From: VBWE01 sp943372645
GTDB taxonomy: Bacteria > Bacteroidota > Bacteroidia > Palsa-965
NCBI GenBank assembly: GCA_943372645.1
Contig: CALRZN010000008.1
Span: forward strand, 62,001 to 126,000
DNA: 64,000 nucleotides
Direction: 5' to 3'
Shown here: positions 1-7,825 of the stretch, in pieces
Layout: each line of letters begins with the position of its first letter
Position numbering within the stretch: the stretch's first letter is position 1
Position numbers and translations under genes: made by a program
The notes under the pieces: model-generated
What the model was told of the DNA's origin: nothing
Seen by the model: only the letters and a program-made list of their open reading frames with translations
The model's database searches: none

Positions 1-174
1 CCACATCGGATCGGTAAGAAAACTTAAAACCAGTCGCTTCTCCCCTTTCCGGAAAACATAAAACGCCCATACCCACCAATACGGCTGTGATTCCGGGTAT
101 TCATACGTAGATAATACCCAGCCGCGTTTTTCAAGTTCGCTGATAATGACCTGCGCCTGTTTTTTCATTGCCAT
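1..174 (-). CDS. Hypothetical protein, 3' truncated by window edge
   Basis: The first 58 codons are visible, starting with ATG at 174 and reading MAMKKQAQVIISELEKRGW; the rest lies outside the window. The ATG shares its A with the TGA stop of the 98-aa gene upstream (TGATG), which supports translational coupling and this start. The visible part is a small soluble protein with a Trp/Tyr-rich stretch around residues 29-36. No family is recognised. It is the third gene of a leftward operon that begins with a metallophosphoesterase. Confidence 0.6.
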   Translation of the reverse strand, partial: MAMKKQAQVIISELEKRGWVLSTYEYPESQPYWWVWAFYVFRKGEKRLVLSFLTDPMW

Positions 175-470
175 CAGTACTCTTCGATTTGAAATTCAAT
201 CCCAGTCTTCTCAAGATATTCAACAAGCACTTCGAATGATTTCCACAGCGTTGCGCAATCGTGCCGGCAGCAATATATGCCTTCTGTTTCCAGAATAAAA
301 GAAACATCCGGCATACGGCCGGTATTGGTTTTCACATCCTGGAATTCATACCACAGCTTGCCGCCATAATTTATTTTACGTTTGAAAAGCGGATGCGTTT
401 CGAAGAGTGTTGTAATCGCTTCACGATCAGCTTCTGACAAAACGGCTTTGATATTATATTCGTATCCCAT
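174..470 (-). CDS. Hypothetical 98-aa protein
   Basis: Small soluble acidic protein with no signal peptide or membrane segment. Three cysteines cluster at residues 67, 68 and 72 (CCRHDC), which could hold a metal or be structural. The ATG follows the stop of the metallophosphoesterase by 2 nt and its stop overlaps the next start, so it is the middle gene of a tight leftward operon. I do not recognise the family. The coupling on both sides makes a real gene likely. Confidence 0.65.
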   Translation of the reverse strand: MGYEYNIKAVLSEADREAITTLFETHPLFKRKINYGGKLWYEFQDVKTNTGRMPDVSFILETEGIYCCRHDCATLWKSFEVLVEYLEKTGIEFQIEEY

Positions 471-472
471 TC

Positions 473-1324
473 TTAAAACGTTCTCCAGTTAAACTTCATC
501 ACCCGCTTCAGCAGCGCATGCGGCACCACATCAAGCGTAAAATCACCCGGGCCGTTTTTCTCCAGCACAAGCATACAGCCTTCGGGCAGTGCGCCTTTTT
601 CGTCAAACTCCAGCTCTTTTATTTTAATCGTTCGCGTTATGCCGTTTGCATCCAACTCGTTGCTGCAGGGTTTGCCAGTGTGTCCATAAAAGTGATAGTG
701 AATAATCAGTTCGTCGAGTACGGTGCGGATTTCTTCCATGCCGTAACCGGGATCGCCGGTGGTGTCTTTATCGTGCGTGATTAATATATCCAGGTCGGTT
801 TTACTGCGGATGAGTTTTTTCAGTTCTGCACGTTCATAATCCTGGAGGAATCGTTTTTCGCTGCGCCCCTTTCGGTCGCCAATGCGGCCTATTCCGGCAA
901 ACGTAAGTTTTTCAGTACCGGCTTCAAACTCCTGCGCACAGCCGGTGCGGCACACCCATACGCGTTTATACACATCAATCGGAAAACGTGTGGCCGGTGC
1001 GTGAGCCTGTTCCTGCGCATCCAGGAAATCATGGTCTTCGTGGTTGCCGCGCACACAGATCATGTGCAGATCAAGTTTATCCAGCATCGTTTTAACTTCC
1101 GGTTCCACCTGCATAAAATCATCGTAAAAACCGAGTTCATCGCGGTCGCGGCTGGCGTGTTTAAGCGTGGCTTTGTCCAGGTTTTCAATATCGGGAAACA
1201 CGCCCATATCGCCGCATTGCAAAATAAGATCAACCGTTTTACCGGTTTCGCGCTGGTACAGTTCTACCAGTTTGAACGGGAGCAACAGTTTTCCGTGGAT
1301 GTCAGCAAACAGGGCGATACGCAT
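473..1324 (-). CDS. Calcineurin-like metallophosphoesterase
   Basis: The 283-aa protein carries the ordered metal-binding motifs of the calcineurin-like phosphoesterase fold: D8-x-H10, G38-D39, G93-N-H95-E-D, T183-H184-D185 and G214-H215-T-G-K. These ligate a di-metal centre that hydrolyses phosphomonoesters or diesters. The substrate cannot be told from sequence. There is no signal peptide, so it is cytoplasmic. It heads a leftward operon with two small unknown genes. A plausible promoter (TTTG at 1367-1370, TATCTTTA at 1343-1350) lies just upstream. The family includes protein phosphatases, nucleotidases and RNA-ligase-associated enzymes, and I see nothing that selects one. Confidence 0.85.
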   Translation of the reverse strand: MRIALFADIHGKLLLPFKLVELYQRETGKTVDLILQCGDMGVFPDIENLDKATLKHASRDRDELGFYDDFMQVEPEVKTMLDKLDLHMICVRGNHEDHDFLDAQEQAHAPATRFPIDVYKRVWVCRTGCAQEFEAGTEKLTFAGIGRIGDRKGRSEKRFLQDYERAELKKLIRSKTDLDILITHDKDTTGDPGYGMEEIRTVLDELIIHYHFYGHTGKPCSNELDANGITRTIKIKELEFDEKGALPEGCMLVLEKNGPGDFTLDVVPHALLKRVMKFNWRTF

Positions 1325-1342
1325 ACGTGCGGGTCTGAATTT

Positions 1343-1370
1343 TAAAGATAAGCGATTTTACTGACGCAAA
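1343..1370 (-). promoter_or_regulatory. Putative Bacteroidota promoter for the metallophosphoesterase operon
   Basis: Read on the minus strand: TTTG (1370-1367), a 16-nt spacer, then TATCTTTA (1350-1343), close to the TTTG / TAnnTTTG pattern of the phylum. The spacer is a little short. The leader to the ATG at 1324 would be about 15 nt. Confidence 0.35.
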
Positions 1371-1714
1371 AATTCTTCCCACGACAACGCCGACCACGAA
1401 AGATGAAACACCGGCAATACCGGTTTCACCGGCGGAACAGGTTTTACAGGAGGAATAGTTGTAACCGGTGCAATCGGCGGAACCTCGGGCAGCGGCGTTA
1501 CCGGACCGTTTGATGCGCCATGCACAAAAGCGAAGGCATAACCGTGCAGATCATAAATAAAATCGGAGCGCACGATGCCGAGTAAACGGCTGCCGGAAGC
1601 AAACACCATGTCATCGTGCAGCCAGGCAACTACTTCGCGGCCATTTAAACTGTAAAAACAAAAGTTGCTGTACCAGCCAATTGTTTTCCCGCGTGAATTA
1701 AAAAGTGCGTGCAT
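1358..1714 (-). CDS. 4-fold beta flower-like small protein
   Basis: 118-aa protein made of short repeats of about 20 residues of the form IYDLHGYAFAFV / FYSLNGREVVAWL / VFASGSRLLGIV, each a two-strand unit. A Pro/Val-rich tail (repeats such as PPVKPVPPVKPV) and a C-terminal SWSALSWEEF motif follow. From memory this layout matches the small family called 4-fold beta flower protein, common in Bacteroidota and of unknown function. There is no signal peptide. It sits alone between the metallophosphoesterase and a serine hydrolase, all on the same strand. Confidence 0.6.
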   Translation of the reverse strand: MHALFNSRGKTIGWYSNFCFYSLNGREVVAWLHDDMVFASGSRLLGIVRSDFIYDLHGYAFAFVHGASNGPVTPLPEVPPIAPVTTIPPVKPVPPVKPVLPVFHLSWSALSWEEFLRQ

Positions 1715-1762
1715 TGCATTTCCGTTATGGTCTGCAAATTACACTTCTCCCGGCAAACAGCG

Positions 1763-3073
1763 TTAATGCTGCACCAGCAATTTACGCACGCCCACGCCTT
1801 CGGCAGAAGTTACGTGCAGCAGGTACATCCCCGCCGGTAGCTCCGCCGTATCAATGGTTGTTTTATCCGCACAACCGGTTTTGCTGCGCACAATCGTTCC
1901 GGCAATATCAAACAGCGCATAATCAAACACACTACCCGGAAGCGTGGCAACAGCATAATCACCAGCCGGATTCGGATAAACGCAAAGCGATTGCGAAACA
2001 GTTGCTGTAGCCGCCACACTGCTGGAGTTACACATTATAAGATTCAGTTTCTGCCAGATGGTGTCGTTCATAAACGCAGGCACTTCGCCGCCGGAAGGTG
2101 CATTGCCCATGCGGATGAGTACGAGATTCTGCGAGGGCACCACGTTAATGAACTGCCCGTTTTTACCGAGTGCAGCAACGAGATCCATCGGTGCAGCCGG
2201 AAACAGCGGACCGGGAAAATTGAACTGCAATCCCGGAAGTTTATAAGTCGGTTTACCGTTGAGCCACCAGAGGTAACCGTACGATTCGTTCAGGTTCTGG
2301 GAAGTATTCACCATCTGGTTGTAATACGCCGTATCAGTCATCAACTGATTGCCGTTCCAGTTGCCGCGGTTCAGCATCAGCAGGCCGAAACGCGCCATGC
2401 TTCGCGGTTTGCTTACAAACAGGTTGTTGTATCCCGAAGGCACAAACAACCCGCTCATGCCGGTGGGCTGCAACAATTTCTGATACGTATAACTGTTCAA
2501 TGTAACGCCCGTTGCGTTTTCAATTACACCGTCGAGCAAAGTATAAGGCCCGTTGTGATATGCCCAGCGTGTACCTGCATCGGCCAGGTACTGCAGGCAG
2601 GTATCGAGTGTGCAGTAATGATCGGGAACACCGTCATTCAGTCCGCTCGTCATGGTTAACTGGTGGCGTACAGTAATTTTTTCTTCCTGCGCAGGTGTGC
2701 ACACTGTCCAGCCCAGCCCGAGGTAATCCGAAGTCGTGTCGCTGATGGAAAGATAACCTTCCTGCTGCGCAATACCGGTCATGTAAGCGGTAAGCGTTTT
2801 CCCGGCCGAAGCCCAGTACCAGAGACTGTCCTGCGTAAACGTACCGAAGTATTTTTCAAGCACAATTTTGCCGTCTTTCAGCAGGATAAACGCCTTGGTG
2901 TTGTTGCTCTGCAGGTAATCGTACAGCGTATCTACCTGGTTCACACACCAGCCCAGCGATGCGGGCGAAATGGTATCCCAGCTGTTGCCCATGGTGGGCG
3001 GAAAATAAAGCATCTGCGCGTTAACCGTTGCAGTAAAAAACAGGGAGAGGAAAAGTAGTTTTATGGATTTCAT
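1763..3073 (-). CDS. Secreted serine hydrolase (beta-lactamase/PBP4-like) with T9SS type A CTD
   Basis: 436 aa from the ATG at 3073, chosen because it is followed by a clear signal peptide (MKSIKLLFLSLFFTATVNA); an upstream in-frame extension to 3283 would overlap the neighbouring gene and has no signal. The class C beta-lactamase / penicillin-binding-like domain shows S89-A-G-K92 (SxxK), Y172-H-N174 (YxN) and G303-K-N-G at the third motif position. The last 70 residues (from VYPNPAGDY) are a type IX secretion type A sorting domain ending in KLLVQH, so the protein is exported through T9SS and probably surface-attached. Likely substrates are esters or D-Ala-containing peptides; it need not be an antibiotic hydrolase. 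Confidence 0.85.
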   Translation of the reverse strand: MKSIKLLFLSLFFTATVNAQMLYFPPTMGNSWDTISPASLGWCVNQVDTLYDYLQSNNTKAFILLKDGKIVLEKYFGTFTQDSLWYWASAGKTLTAYMTGIAQQEGYLSISDTTSDYLGLGWTVCTPAQEEKITVRHQLTMTSGLNDGVPDHYCTLDTCLQYLADAGTRWAYHNGPYTLLDGVIENATGVTLNSYTYQKLLQPTGMSGLFVPSGYNNLFVSKPRSMARFGLLMLNRGNWNGNQLMTDTAYYNQMVNTSQNLNESYGYLWWLNGKPTYKLPGLQFNFPGPLFPAAPMDLVAALGKNGQFINVVPSQNLVLIRMGNAPSGGEVPAFMNDTIWQKLNLIMCNSSSVAATATVSQSLCVYPNPAGDYAVATLPGSVFDYALFDIAGTIVRSKTGCADKTTIDTAELPAGMYLLHVTSAEGVGVRKLLVQH

Positions 3074-3151
3074 AAGTGGTGTGTTGCGGGGGTTAGATGA
3101 TGAAACGGGTAAAAGGTTTAAGCGGGTTATGAGTATTTTTCCGAACAGGAT

Positions 3152-3238
3152 TCTTTTCCCACGTTGATGCGCGATGGATCGCGCATCAACGTAGCATAAA
3201 AAATGAAAACGTATCACGAACGGCCTTTTCGGATCAGA
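3152..3238 (-). repeat. Palindromic intergenic repeat, copy R1
   Basis: About 87 nt between the serine hydrolase and the membrane protein gene. The core at 3161-3192 is an inverted repeat with two 15-nt arms (ACGTTGATGCGCGAT and its complement) around a GG centre. The flank ending near TTTCGGATCA resembles copy R2 at 4208-4296 over most of its length. Confidence 0.75.
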
Positions 3239-3239
3239 A

Positions 3240-4079
3240 TTACCTGTTCCATCCCGCCGATGCTTCCACCGCGTTTCGGGCATCGCCCATGAGCATACCG
3301 GTTTTTTCCATCACTAATTTCACTGCATCGGAATAAGCCATTCCTGCTTCGCGCCAGCGCACTGAAATTGCATCAAAATCAGCGAGGTCAAACGGTTCAT
3401 CCGCAAACTGCCCGTAAATGCCCGGCCGCGGTTTTCGGATTCCATCTGCTGAAACAACGAGGTTATAATGCTGCTGAATTTCTGCATTCACATCTACTTT
3501 AAAACGCGATTTTTGGATGAGCACCTCCAGGAAGTTTTTAAGGTCTTCTTTGCGGAACTGGCGGGAGTCAAATTCTATTTCAGAATCATCATCAAATGTG
3601 AGAATGTAAATACGCTCAAATAACATGATGCGTTTTGAAATCTGGATAAGTGCGGTTGCATCATACGCTTTGCCGGTATTGAGCGTGTAGATCAGTTCCT
3701 TTCCGTTGATTACAAAAAGTACCGATTTGTATCGCCGATTAAAATAATAAACAAAAGCATCGCTTAAGACGAACAGACAAACCATGTAACCCAAAAAATC
3801 AGGACTCGTGCGTTTACGAGGGAAAAGCAATACAAAAATTACGAGAAGGGCAGCGATGGAAAATAATAACCAGTTAATTCTCGCCCGTTTAACCCTCAAG
3901 ACGATTTCACCCGCATAGTTTTTCCGGATGTTTGGTAGTCGTTTGATCGTGGCATTAACAGCAAGAGCAGTAAGAAGGGCCATAAAAACATAATCCCTGC
4001 CTGGATATTTCAAAAGCATATTCACCACCAGAAGAATACCCAACAACAGGTTTACATAAAACGAGAGGTGTTTTTTCAT
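3240..4079 (-). CDS. Four-TM membrane protein with C-terminal L7/L12-like tail
   Basis: 279 aa with four predicted membrane segments near residues 8-24, 30-44, 69-86 and 96-113, then a soluble part of about 160 residues. The last 30 residues (DAVKLVMEKTGMLMGDARNAVE) resemble the ribosomal L7/L12 C-terminal helix-turn pattern found in some membrane-linked unknowns; this resemblance is weak. Function unknown. The gene is bracketed by two near-identical palindromic repeats and has its own promoter (TTTG 4160-4157, TATATTTG 4139-4132 on the minus strand). It may therefore be a mobile or recombined single-gene unit. Confidence 0.7.
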   Translation of the reverse strand: MKKHLSFYVNLLLGILLVVNMLLKYPGRDYVFMALLTALAVNATIKRLPNIRKNYAGEIVLRVKRARINWLLFSIAALLVIFVLLFPRKRTSPDFLGYMVCLFVLSDAFVYYFNRRYKSVLFVINGKELIYTLNTGKAYDATALIQISKRIMLFERIYILTFDDDSEIEFDSRQFRKEDLKNFLEVLIQKSRFKVDVNAEIQQHYNLVVSADGIRKPRPGIYGQFADEPFDLADFDAISVRWREAGMAYSDAVKLVMEKTGMLMGDARNAVEASAGWNR

Positions 4080-4131
4080 TGCTACGGGATTTTAGAGGCT
4101 GCATCGCGCTGCATTTGAGCATTCGGATTTA

Positions 4132-4160
4132 CAAATATAAACCTTCCGTTTGTTTTCAAA
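4132..4160 (-). promoter_or_regulatory. Putative promoter of the four-TM protein gene
   Basis: On the minus strand: TTTG (4160-4157), a 17-nt spacer, TATATTTG (4139-4132). It is an exact match to the TAnnTTTG box. The leader to the ATG at 4079 is about 50 nt. Confidence 0.5.
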
Positions 4161-4207
4161 AGCCAGATTTCGCTAGCGGGAAGATTCTTGAATTATTTTT
4201 CTGGTTG

Positions 4208-4296
4208 GATACTTTTCCCACGTTGATGCGCGATGCATCGCGCATCAACGTAGCCCCATAATCCAAAAAGTAAAACGAACGCCCCTTTCGTATCAT
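4208..4296. repeat. Palindromic intergenic repeat, copy R2
   Basis: The core at 4220-4251 is a 32-nt perfect palindrome centred on ATGCAT with the same arms as R1. The 3' flank (AGCCCCATAATCCAAAAAG ... TTTCGTATCA) parallels R1 and the half copy R3. Confidence 0.75.
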
Positions 4297-4317
4297 TAAG
4301 GTTTATTTAATCGCTTT

Positions 4318-4365
4318 CGTGCATTAACGTAGCCTGAAAAACCAAAAAGAAAAACGAGCTTTTAT
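4318..4365. repeat. Half copy R3 of the palindromic repeat
   Basis: The segment reading GCATTAACGTAGCC followed by an AAAACCAAAAAGAAAAACGAG-like run matches the right half of R2 (GCATCAACGTAGCC ...) with a few substitutions; the left palindrome arm is missing. It lies 22 nt after R2, which suggests tandem decay or partial duplication. Confidence 0.5.
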
Positions 4366-4390
4366 TTCAGAATCGGAACGTTTAACTAAC

Positions 4391-4398
4391 TACTTTTG
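4391..4398 (+). promoter_or_regulatory. -7 box (TACTTTTG) abutting the LLM oxidoreductase start
   Basis: Exact TAnnTTTG match whose last base lies 8 nt before the ATG at 4406, implying a leaderless or nearly leaderless transcript. No good TTTG -33 element is visible at the expected distance. Confidence 0.35.
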
Positions 4399-4405
4399 AC
4401 CCCTG

Positions 4406-5422
4406 ATGGAAATAGGAATAGATAGTTTTGCCGCCGCACCCACCGATACTTCGCTAAGTCACGTCACCGCTATACAGCAGCTGCTGGAACGCATGGAGTA
4501 TGCCGACCGCATGGGACTGGATGTATTCGGGCTGGGAGAACATTACCGCAAAGAGTTTCTCGATTCGGCTTCGCCGATGATACTGGCCGCCGCAGCTGCA
4601 CGCACCAGCCGCATCCGCCTTACCAGTGCCGTTACCGTTGTAAGCGCGGCCGACCCGGTGCGCGTGTTTCAACAGTTTGCCACGCTCGACCTGCTTTCGG
4701 AAGGGCGTGCAGAAATTGTTGCAGGACGCGGTTCGTTTATCGAATCGTTCCCGCTGTTTGGCCTCGACCTGGATGATTACGATGCATTGTTTTCCGAAAA
4801 ACTCGATCTGCTTTTGCAGTTGCGCGATAACGAAACGGTAAGCTGGTCGGGACAATTCCGCCCGGCGTTGCATAAGCAATCCATTTACCCGCGGCCGGTG
4901 CAACCTAAACTGCCCGTGTGGCTCGGGGTTGGCGGAACGCCGGCTTCGTTTGCACGCGCAGGCGCTTTGGGTTTGCCGCTGATGGTGGCTGTAATCGGCG
5001 GTGAAACACACCGTTTCCGTCCGCTCGTGGATTTGTACCGCCAGGCCGGTGCCAAAGCCGGTTTCGCGCCGGAGCAGTTAAAAGTCGGTTTGCATTCGCT
5101 GGGGTATGTAGCGGCCACTTCAGAAGAAGCGGTGAATACGTACTATCCGGGTTACGAAGCCATGTTTACAAAAATCGGAAGAGAGCGTGGATTTCCGCCG
5201 GTTTCGCGGGCACGATTTGATGCGCAGAACGGACTTACCGGCGCACTGCTCGTAGGCAACCCGGTGGAAGTGGCTGCTAAAATTGTGCGTCACAGCGAAG
5301 CACTCGGTGGTATTTCGCGGTTTACGTTTCAGATGGATGCCGGTGTGCCCCACGAAAAACTGATGGAAGCCATTGAACTGATCGGGACGAAAGTGATTCC
5401 GCTGGTGAAAACAACATTGTAA
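4406..5422 (+). CDS. LLM-class flavin-dependent oxidoreductase
   Basis: 338 aa, the usual length for a bacterial luciferase-like monooxygenase. The N-terminal half shows the family pattern GLGEHYRKEF and the run LTSAVTVVSAADPVRVFQQFATLDLLSEGR, followed by EIVAGRGSFIESFPLFG, typical of the LLM (beta/alpha)8 barrel that binds FMN or F420. No signal peptide, so cytoplasmic. The natural substrate is unknown. It is followed 26 nt later by a GNAT acetyltransferase and then a lipoprotein in the same direction, likely one transcript. The ATG is supported by an adjacent TAnnTTTG box. Confidence 0.88.
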   Translation: MEIGIDSFAAAPTDTSLSHVTAIQQLLERMEYADRMGLDVFGLGEHYRKEFLDSASPMILAAAAARTSRIRLTSAVTVVSAADPVRVFQQFATLDLLSEGRAEIVAGRGSFIESFPLFGLDLDDYDALFSEKLDLLLQLRDNETVSWSGQFRPALHKQSIYPRPVQPKLPVWLGVGGTPASFARAGALGLPLMVAVIGGETHRFRPLVDLYRQAGAKAGFAPEQLKVGLHSLGYVAATSEEAVNTYYPGYEAMFTKIGRERGFPPVSRARFDAQNGLTGALLVGNPVEVAAKIVRHSEALGGISRFTFQMDAGVPHEKLMEAIELIGTKVIPLVKTTL

Positions 5423-5448
5423 AAAACGAATACGGATTACCAAATCAG

Positions 5449-5979
5449 ATGCCTGTTTTAAACACAACCCGCTTTATGCTTCGCCCGTTTCAGGACGATG
5501 ACCTTGAACGCGTTTACTTCGGTTTGTCGCATCCGGATATTATTAAATACTACGGGGTGAGTTACCATTCGCTGGAAGAGACGAAGGAACAGATGCGATT
5601 TTTCCGCGAGCTGGAAGAACAGGAAACCGGCCAGTGGTGGGCAATCTGTTCACCGGACAATACCGTTTTTTATGGTGCAGCCGGATTGAATGGGTTACAC
5701 CAGGTGCACCGCAAAGCGGAAATCGGTTTCTGGCTGCTGCCGGAATATTGGGGCAAAGGCATCATTCCGGAAGTGGTACCGGCAGTTTGTGCGTATGGTT
5801 TTGAACACATGCACATTCACCGCATTGAAGCCATCGTAGAATCAGAAAACACGAACAGCAGGCGCGTTATGGACAAACTCGGATTTGTGTATGAAGGCAC
5901 CATGACCGATAGTGAAATCAAAAACGGACAATTTATTAGCCTTGCTATATACGCCAAACTGAATAACCAAAACCTATGA
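5449..5979 (+). CDS. GNAT N-acetyltransferase, RimJ/RimL-type
   Basis: 176 aa. It starts RFMLRPFQDDDLERVYFGLSHPDI, the usual opening of the RimJ/RimL branch (Acetyltransf_3). The acetyl-CoA motif region follows as EIGFWLLPEYWGKGIIPEVV, and the C-terminal part contains HRIEAIVESENTNSRRVMDKLGF, a hallmark of the branch (residues roughly 125-146). It should transfer an acetyl group from acetyl-CoA to a primary amine, often a protein N-terminus. The real acceptor is unknown. Its stop overlaps the start of the next gene (ATGA), so the two are translationally coupled. Confidence 0.88.
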   Translation: MPVLNTTRFMLRPFQDDDLERVYFGLSHPDIIKYYGVSYHSLEETKEQMRFFRELEEQETGQWWAICSPDNTVFYGAAGLNGLHQVHRKAEIGFWLLPEYWGKGIIPEVVPAVCAYGFEHMHIHRIEAIVESENTNSRRVMDKLGFVYEGTMTDSEIKNGQFISLAIYAKLNNQNL

Positions 5980-6473
5980 AAACAACCGCCCTCCTCCTCC
6001 CCGCCCTGCTGCTGCTGGCCTGCAGCCCGCAACCGCAAAAACCAAACGATACACTTGTTCCGAAAACGGAGGCAACTGTAAATACAACCCCGGTTCCGGA
6101 TTTTAACGTGGCCCTGCAGTTCATGAATGCATACACCGCGTACTGTGCAACTTCTGCCGATGCAAACTGGATTGCCAAACAACCACTGCTGACGGACAAT
6201 TTTAAAGCCGCGCACAAAAAGTTATTGGAAGACGCGCAAAAAGCAGATCCCGAAATGGGCCTCGGTTTCGACCCGATTTTTGATGCACAGGATTATCCAG
6301 ATAAAGGTTTCACAATTTCAAGTGCAGATACCGCAAACGGTTATGTTACTGTAACCGGCATCAACTGGCCCGATTTCCAGGTGGTATTAAAAGTGGTGCA
6401 GCAAAACAACCAGTGGCTGGTTGACGGCGCGGGCGTGATTAATATTCCGCAGGAGAAACGGGCGAAGCGGTAG
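5976..6473 (+). CDS. Lipoprotein of unknown function
   Basis: 165 aa with a lipoprotein signal peptide (MKTTALLLPALLLLAC; lipobox LLAC, modified Cys at residue 16). The mature part after a Pro/Thr-rich linker is about 130 residues and ends in a strand-rich module (TVTGINWPDFQVVLKVVQQ, then WLVDGAGVINIP) reminiscent of DUF3828/NTF2-like lipoproteins; that assignment is tentative. The ATGA overlap with the acetyltransferase gene fixes the start. The following gene starts 8 nt after its stop. Confidence 0.7.
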   Translation: MKTTALLLPALLLLACSPQPQKPNDTLVPKTEATVNTTPVPDFNVALQFMNAYTAYCATSADANWIAKQPLLTDNFKAAHKKLLEDAQKADPEMGLGFDPIFDAQDYPDKGFTISSADTANGYVTVTGINWPDFQVVLKVVQQNNQWLVDGAGVINIPQEKRAKR

Positions 6474-6481
6474 CGGCTGAA

Positions 6482-6739
6482 ATGGATAAGGCGCTGCTTA
6501 AAGCATTAAAACTGTTCCTGTGGCTGAGTATCCTGTTTTTTGCCGGCTATTGGCTTTATGCGCTATATGATGATTATGAACTGATAGCCCGCTATGGTTT
6601 TGACATCAAATTTGTCCTTATCTGGCTCCTCTATTTTCTGCCCTTTTTCAGTTGCTTTGCTGTGATATACTGGCTTGCAGTTACAGCGGTGCTGCTTCTT
6701 TATTACAAAATCATTCGACGTTCGGATCGCCGACAGTAG
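6482..6739 (+). CDS. Small two-TM membrane protein
   Basis: 85 aa with two hydrophobic segments at about residues 12-28 and 40-72, separated by a short charged loop (DDYELIARYGFD). No domain recognised. It begins 8 nt after the lipoprotein stop and is probably the last gene of the 4.4-6.7 kb transcript. Confidence 0.6.
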   Translation: MDKALLKALKLFLWLSILFFAGYWLYALYDDYELIARYGFDIKFVLIWLLYFLPFFSCFAVIYWLAVTAVLLLYYKIIRRSDRRQ

Positions 6740-6929
6740 CAAGAATAACTTCCTGTGGCAATCTAACACCAGCAGTTAGCTGCCGATATTCCCTCCAGCC
6801 TGATATGCAAGCTTTCCTTATCACCCCGATATGTGAATAATGTAACTCCATGCGTTTATTATGTAATGCGTAAGGATGAAACTGCGCGCACTTTTGTGAA
6901 CGGGATTACTATACCGCAAAACACGCACC

Positions 6930-7106
6930 ATGGAAAAGAAAAAAATCAAATCGTTAAATGAAAAGTTATCGGATGCCATTAACCTTGTGCTCAGGGAAAA
7001 TAAATCGGATATGACTTCCAAAACGGCAAAGGTGATTAAGAAGTCGGTTAAACGGATCGTGAAAAAAGCCCAGAAAAAAATCCTGAAAGAAATCAAGAAA
7101 AAATAA
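6930..7106 (+). CDS. 58-aa lysine-rich protein next to Dps
   Basis: The frame from ATG 6930 to TAA 7104-7106 encodes 58 residues, about a third of them Lys, with a predicted amphipathic helical C-terminal half (VIKKSVKRIVKKAQKKILKE). Only 4 nt separate its stop from the dps ATG, so the two are almost surely co-transcribed. The charge suggests binding to DNA, RNA or the Dps surface; function is inference. It is short but the tight spacing and good start context support a real gene. Confidence 0.65.
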   Translation: MEKKKIKSLNEKLSDAINLVLRENKSDMTSKTAKVIKKSVKRIVKKAQKKILKEIKKK

Positions 7107-7110
7107 ACAC

Positions 7111-7584
7111 ATGAACCCGGATATCGGATTAACCGATGCACACCGCCAGGCGGTTGCAAACGAGCTTTCCATACTGCTTGCAGATGAAACCATATTGTAT
7201 ATCAAAACCAAAAATGCGCACTGGAATGTAACCGGCTCCGATTTTTACGACAAACACCTGTTTTTTGAAACGCAGTTTGCACAGTTGGATGGGTTTACCG
7301 ACAGCATTGCCGAACGCATCCGTACCATCGGGCATTTTGCACCGGCAACATTAAAATCATATTTGGCGCTTACTAACCTGGGCGAAGACACAAACGAAAC
7401 CAATACTGGCAGCGGGTTCATCAAGGCACTTTTAATTGATCATGAAAACATTATCCGTTTCCTGCGCCAGCAGATCAAACCATTTGCAGAAGTGTATAAT
7501 GATTCCGGAACCAGCGATTTTATTACCGGGCTGATGGAAAGCCATGAAAAGATGGCCTGGTTTTTACGTTCACACCTAAAATAA
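7111..7584 (+). CDS. dps: Dps-family ferroxidase / DNA-protection protein
   Basis: 157 aa, the usual Dps size. All ferroxidase-centre ligands are present at the canonical spacing: H37 (in AHWNV), H49, D64 and E68 (in TDSIAERIRTIG). Dps forms a 12-subunit hollow shell that oxidises Fe2+ with H2O2 and stores the mineral, protecting DNA during oxidative stress and starvation; some members bind DNA. This protein has no long basic N-terminal tail. The preceding 58-aa lysine-rich protein could supply DNA contact instead, which is inference. A small SHOCT-type membrane protein follows 5 nt later. Confidence 0.92.
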   Translation: MNPDIGLTDAHRQAVANELSILLADETILYIKTKNAHWNVTGSDFYDKHLFFETQFAQLDGFTDSIAERIRTIGHFAPATLKSYLALTNLGEDTNETNTGSGFIKALLIDHENIIRFLRQQIKPFAEVYNDSGTSDFITGLMESHEKMAWFLRSHLK

Positions 7585-7589
7585 ACGAT

Positions 7590-7802
7590 ATGAATTACGC
7601 TGACTATACGTTCTGGGGCATGCACCTTGTGTGGTGGGTGATCTGGGGAGCGCTTATTTTCTGGATTTATGCCATACCGTATGATGTTCCCGGACAACGT
7701 TCAAAGAAAAACACACCGCTTGAGGTGCTGAAAAAACGATTCGCTGCCGGGCAGTTCAGCAATGAAGAATACCTGGAAAAGAAACGGCTGCTCGAAAGCT
7801 GA
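7590..7802 (+). CDS. Small membrane protein with C-terminal SHOCT domain
   Basis: 70 aa: one membrane segment (about residues 8-30, LVWWVIWGALIFWIYAI) and a C-terminal SHOCT-like motif LEVLKKRFAAGQFSNEEYL followed by EKKRLLE. SHOCT is a short helical oligomerisation module often found in such one-TM proteins. The gene is 5 nt after dps and likely in the same transcript. Confidence 0.75.
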   Translation: MNYADYTFWGMHLVWWVIWGALIFWIYAIPYDVPGQRSKKNTPLEVLKKRFAAGQFSNEEYLEKKRLLES

Positions 7803-7825
7803 ATGTAAAATAACCTTCAACCATT

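Larger units (their letters stand above)
4080..4405. other. 326-nt intergenic region between divergent genes
   Basis: Divergent spacer holding a leftward promoter at 4132-4160, the perfect palindromic repeat R2 at 4208-4296, a half copy R3 at 4318-4365 and a rightward -7 box at 4391-4398. A 60-codon open frame at 4079-4261 has no coding features and spans the promoter, so I do not call it. Confidence 0.6.

Noticed and set aside
3074..3283. N-terminal extension of the serine hydrolase
   Set aside because: It would overlap the four-TM protein gene and read through the palindromic repeat; the signal peptide starts at 3073.
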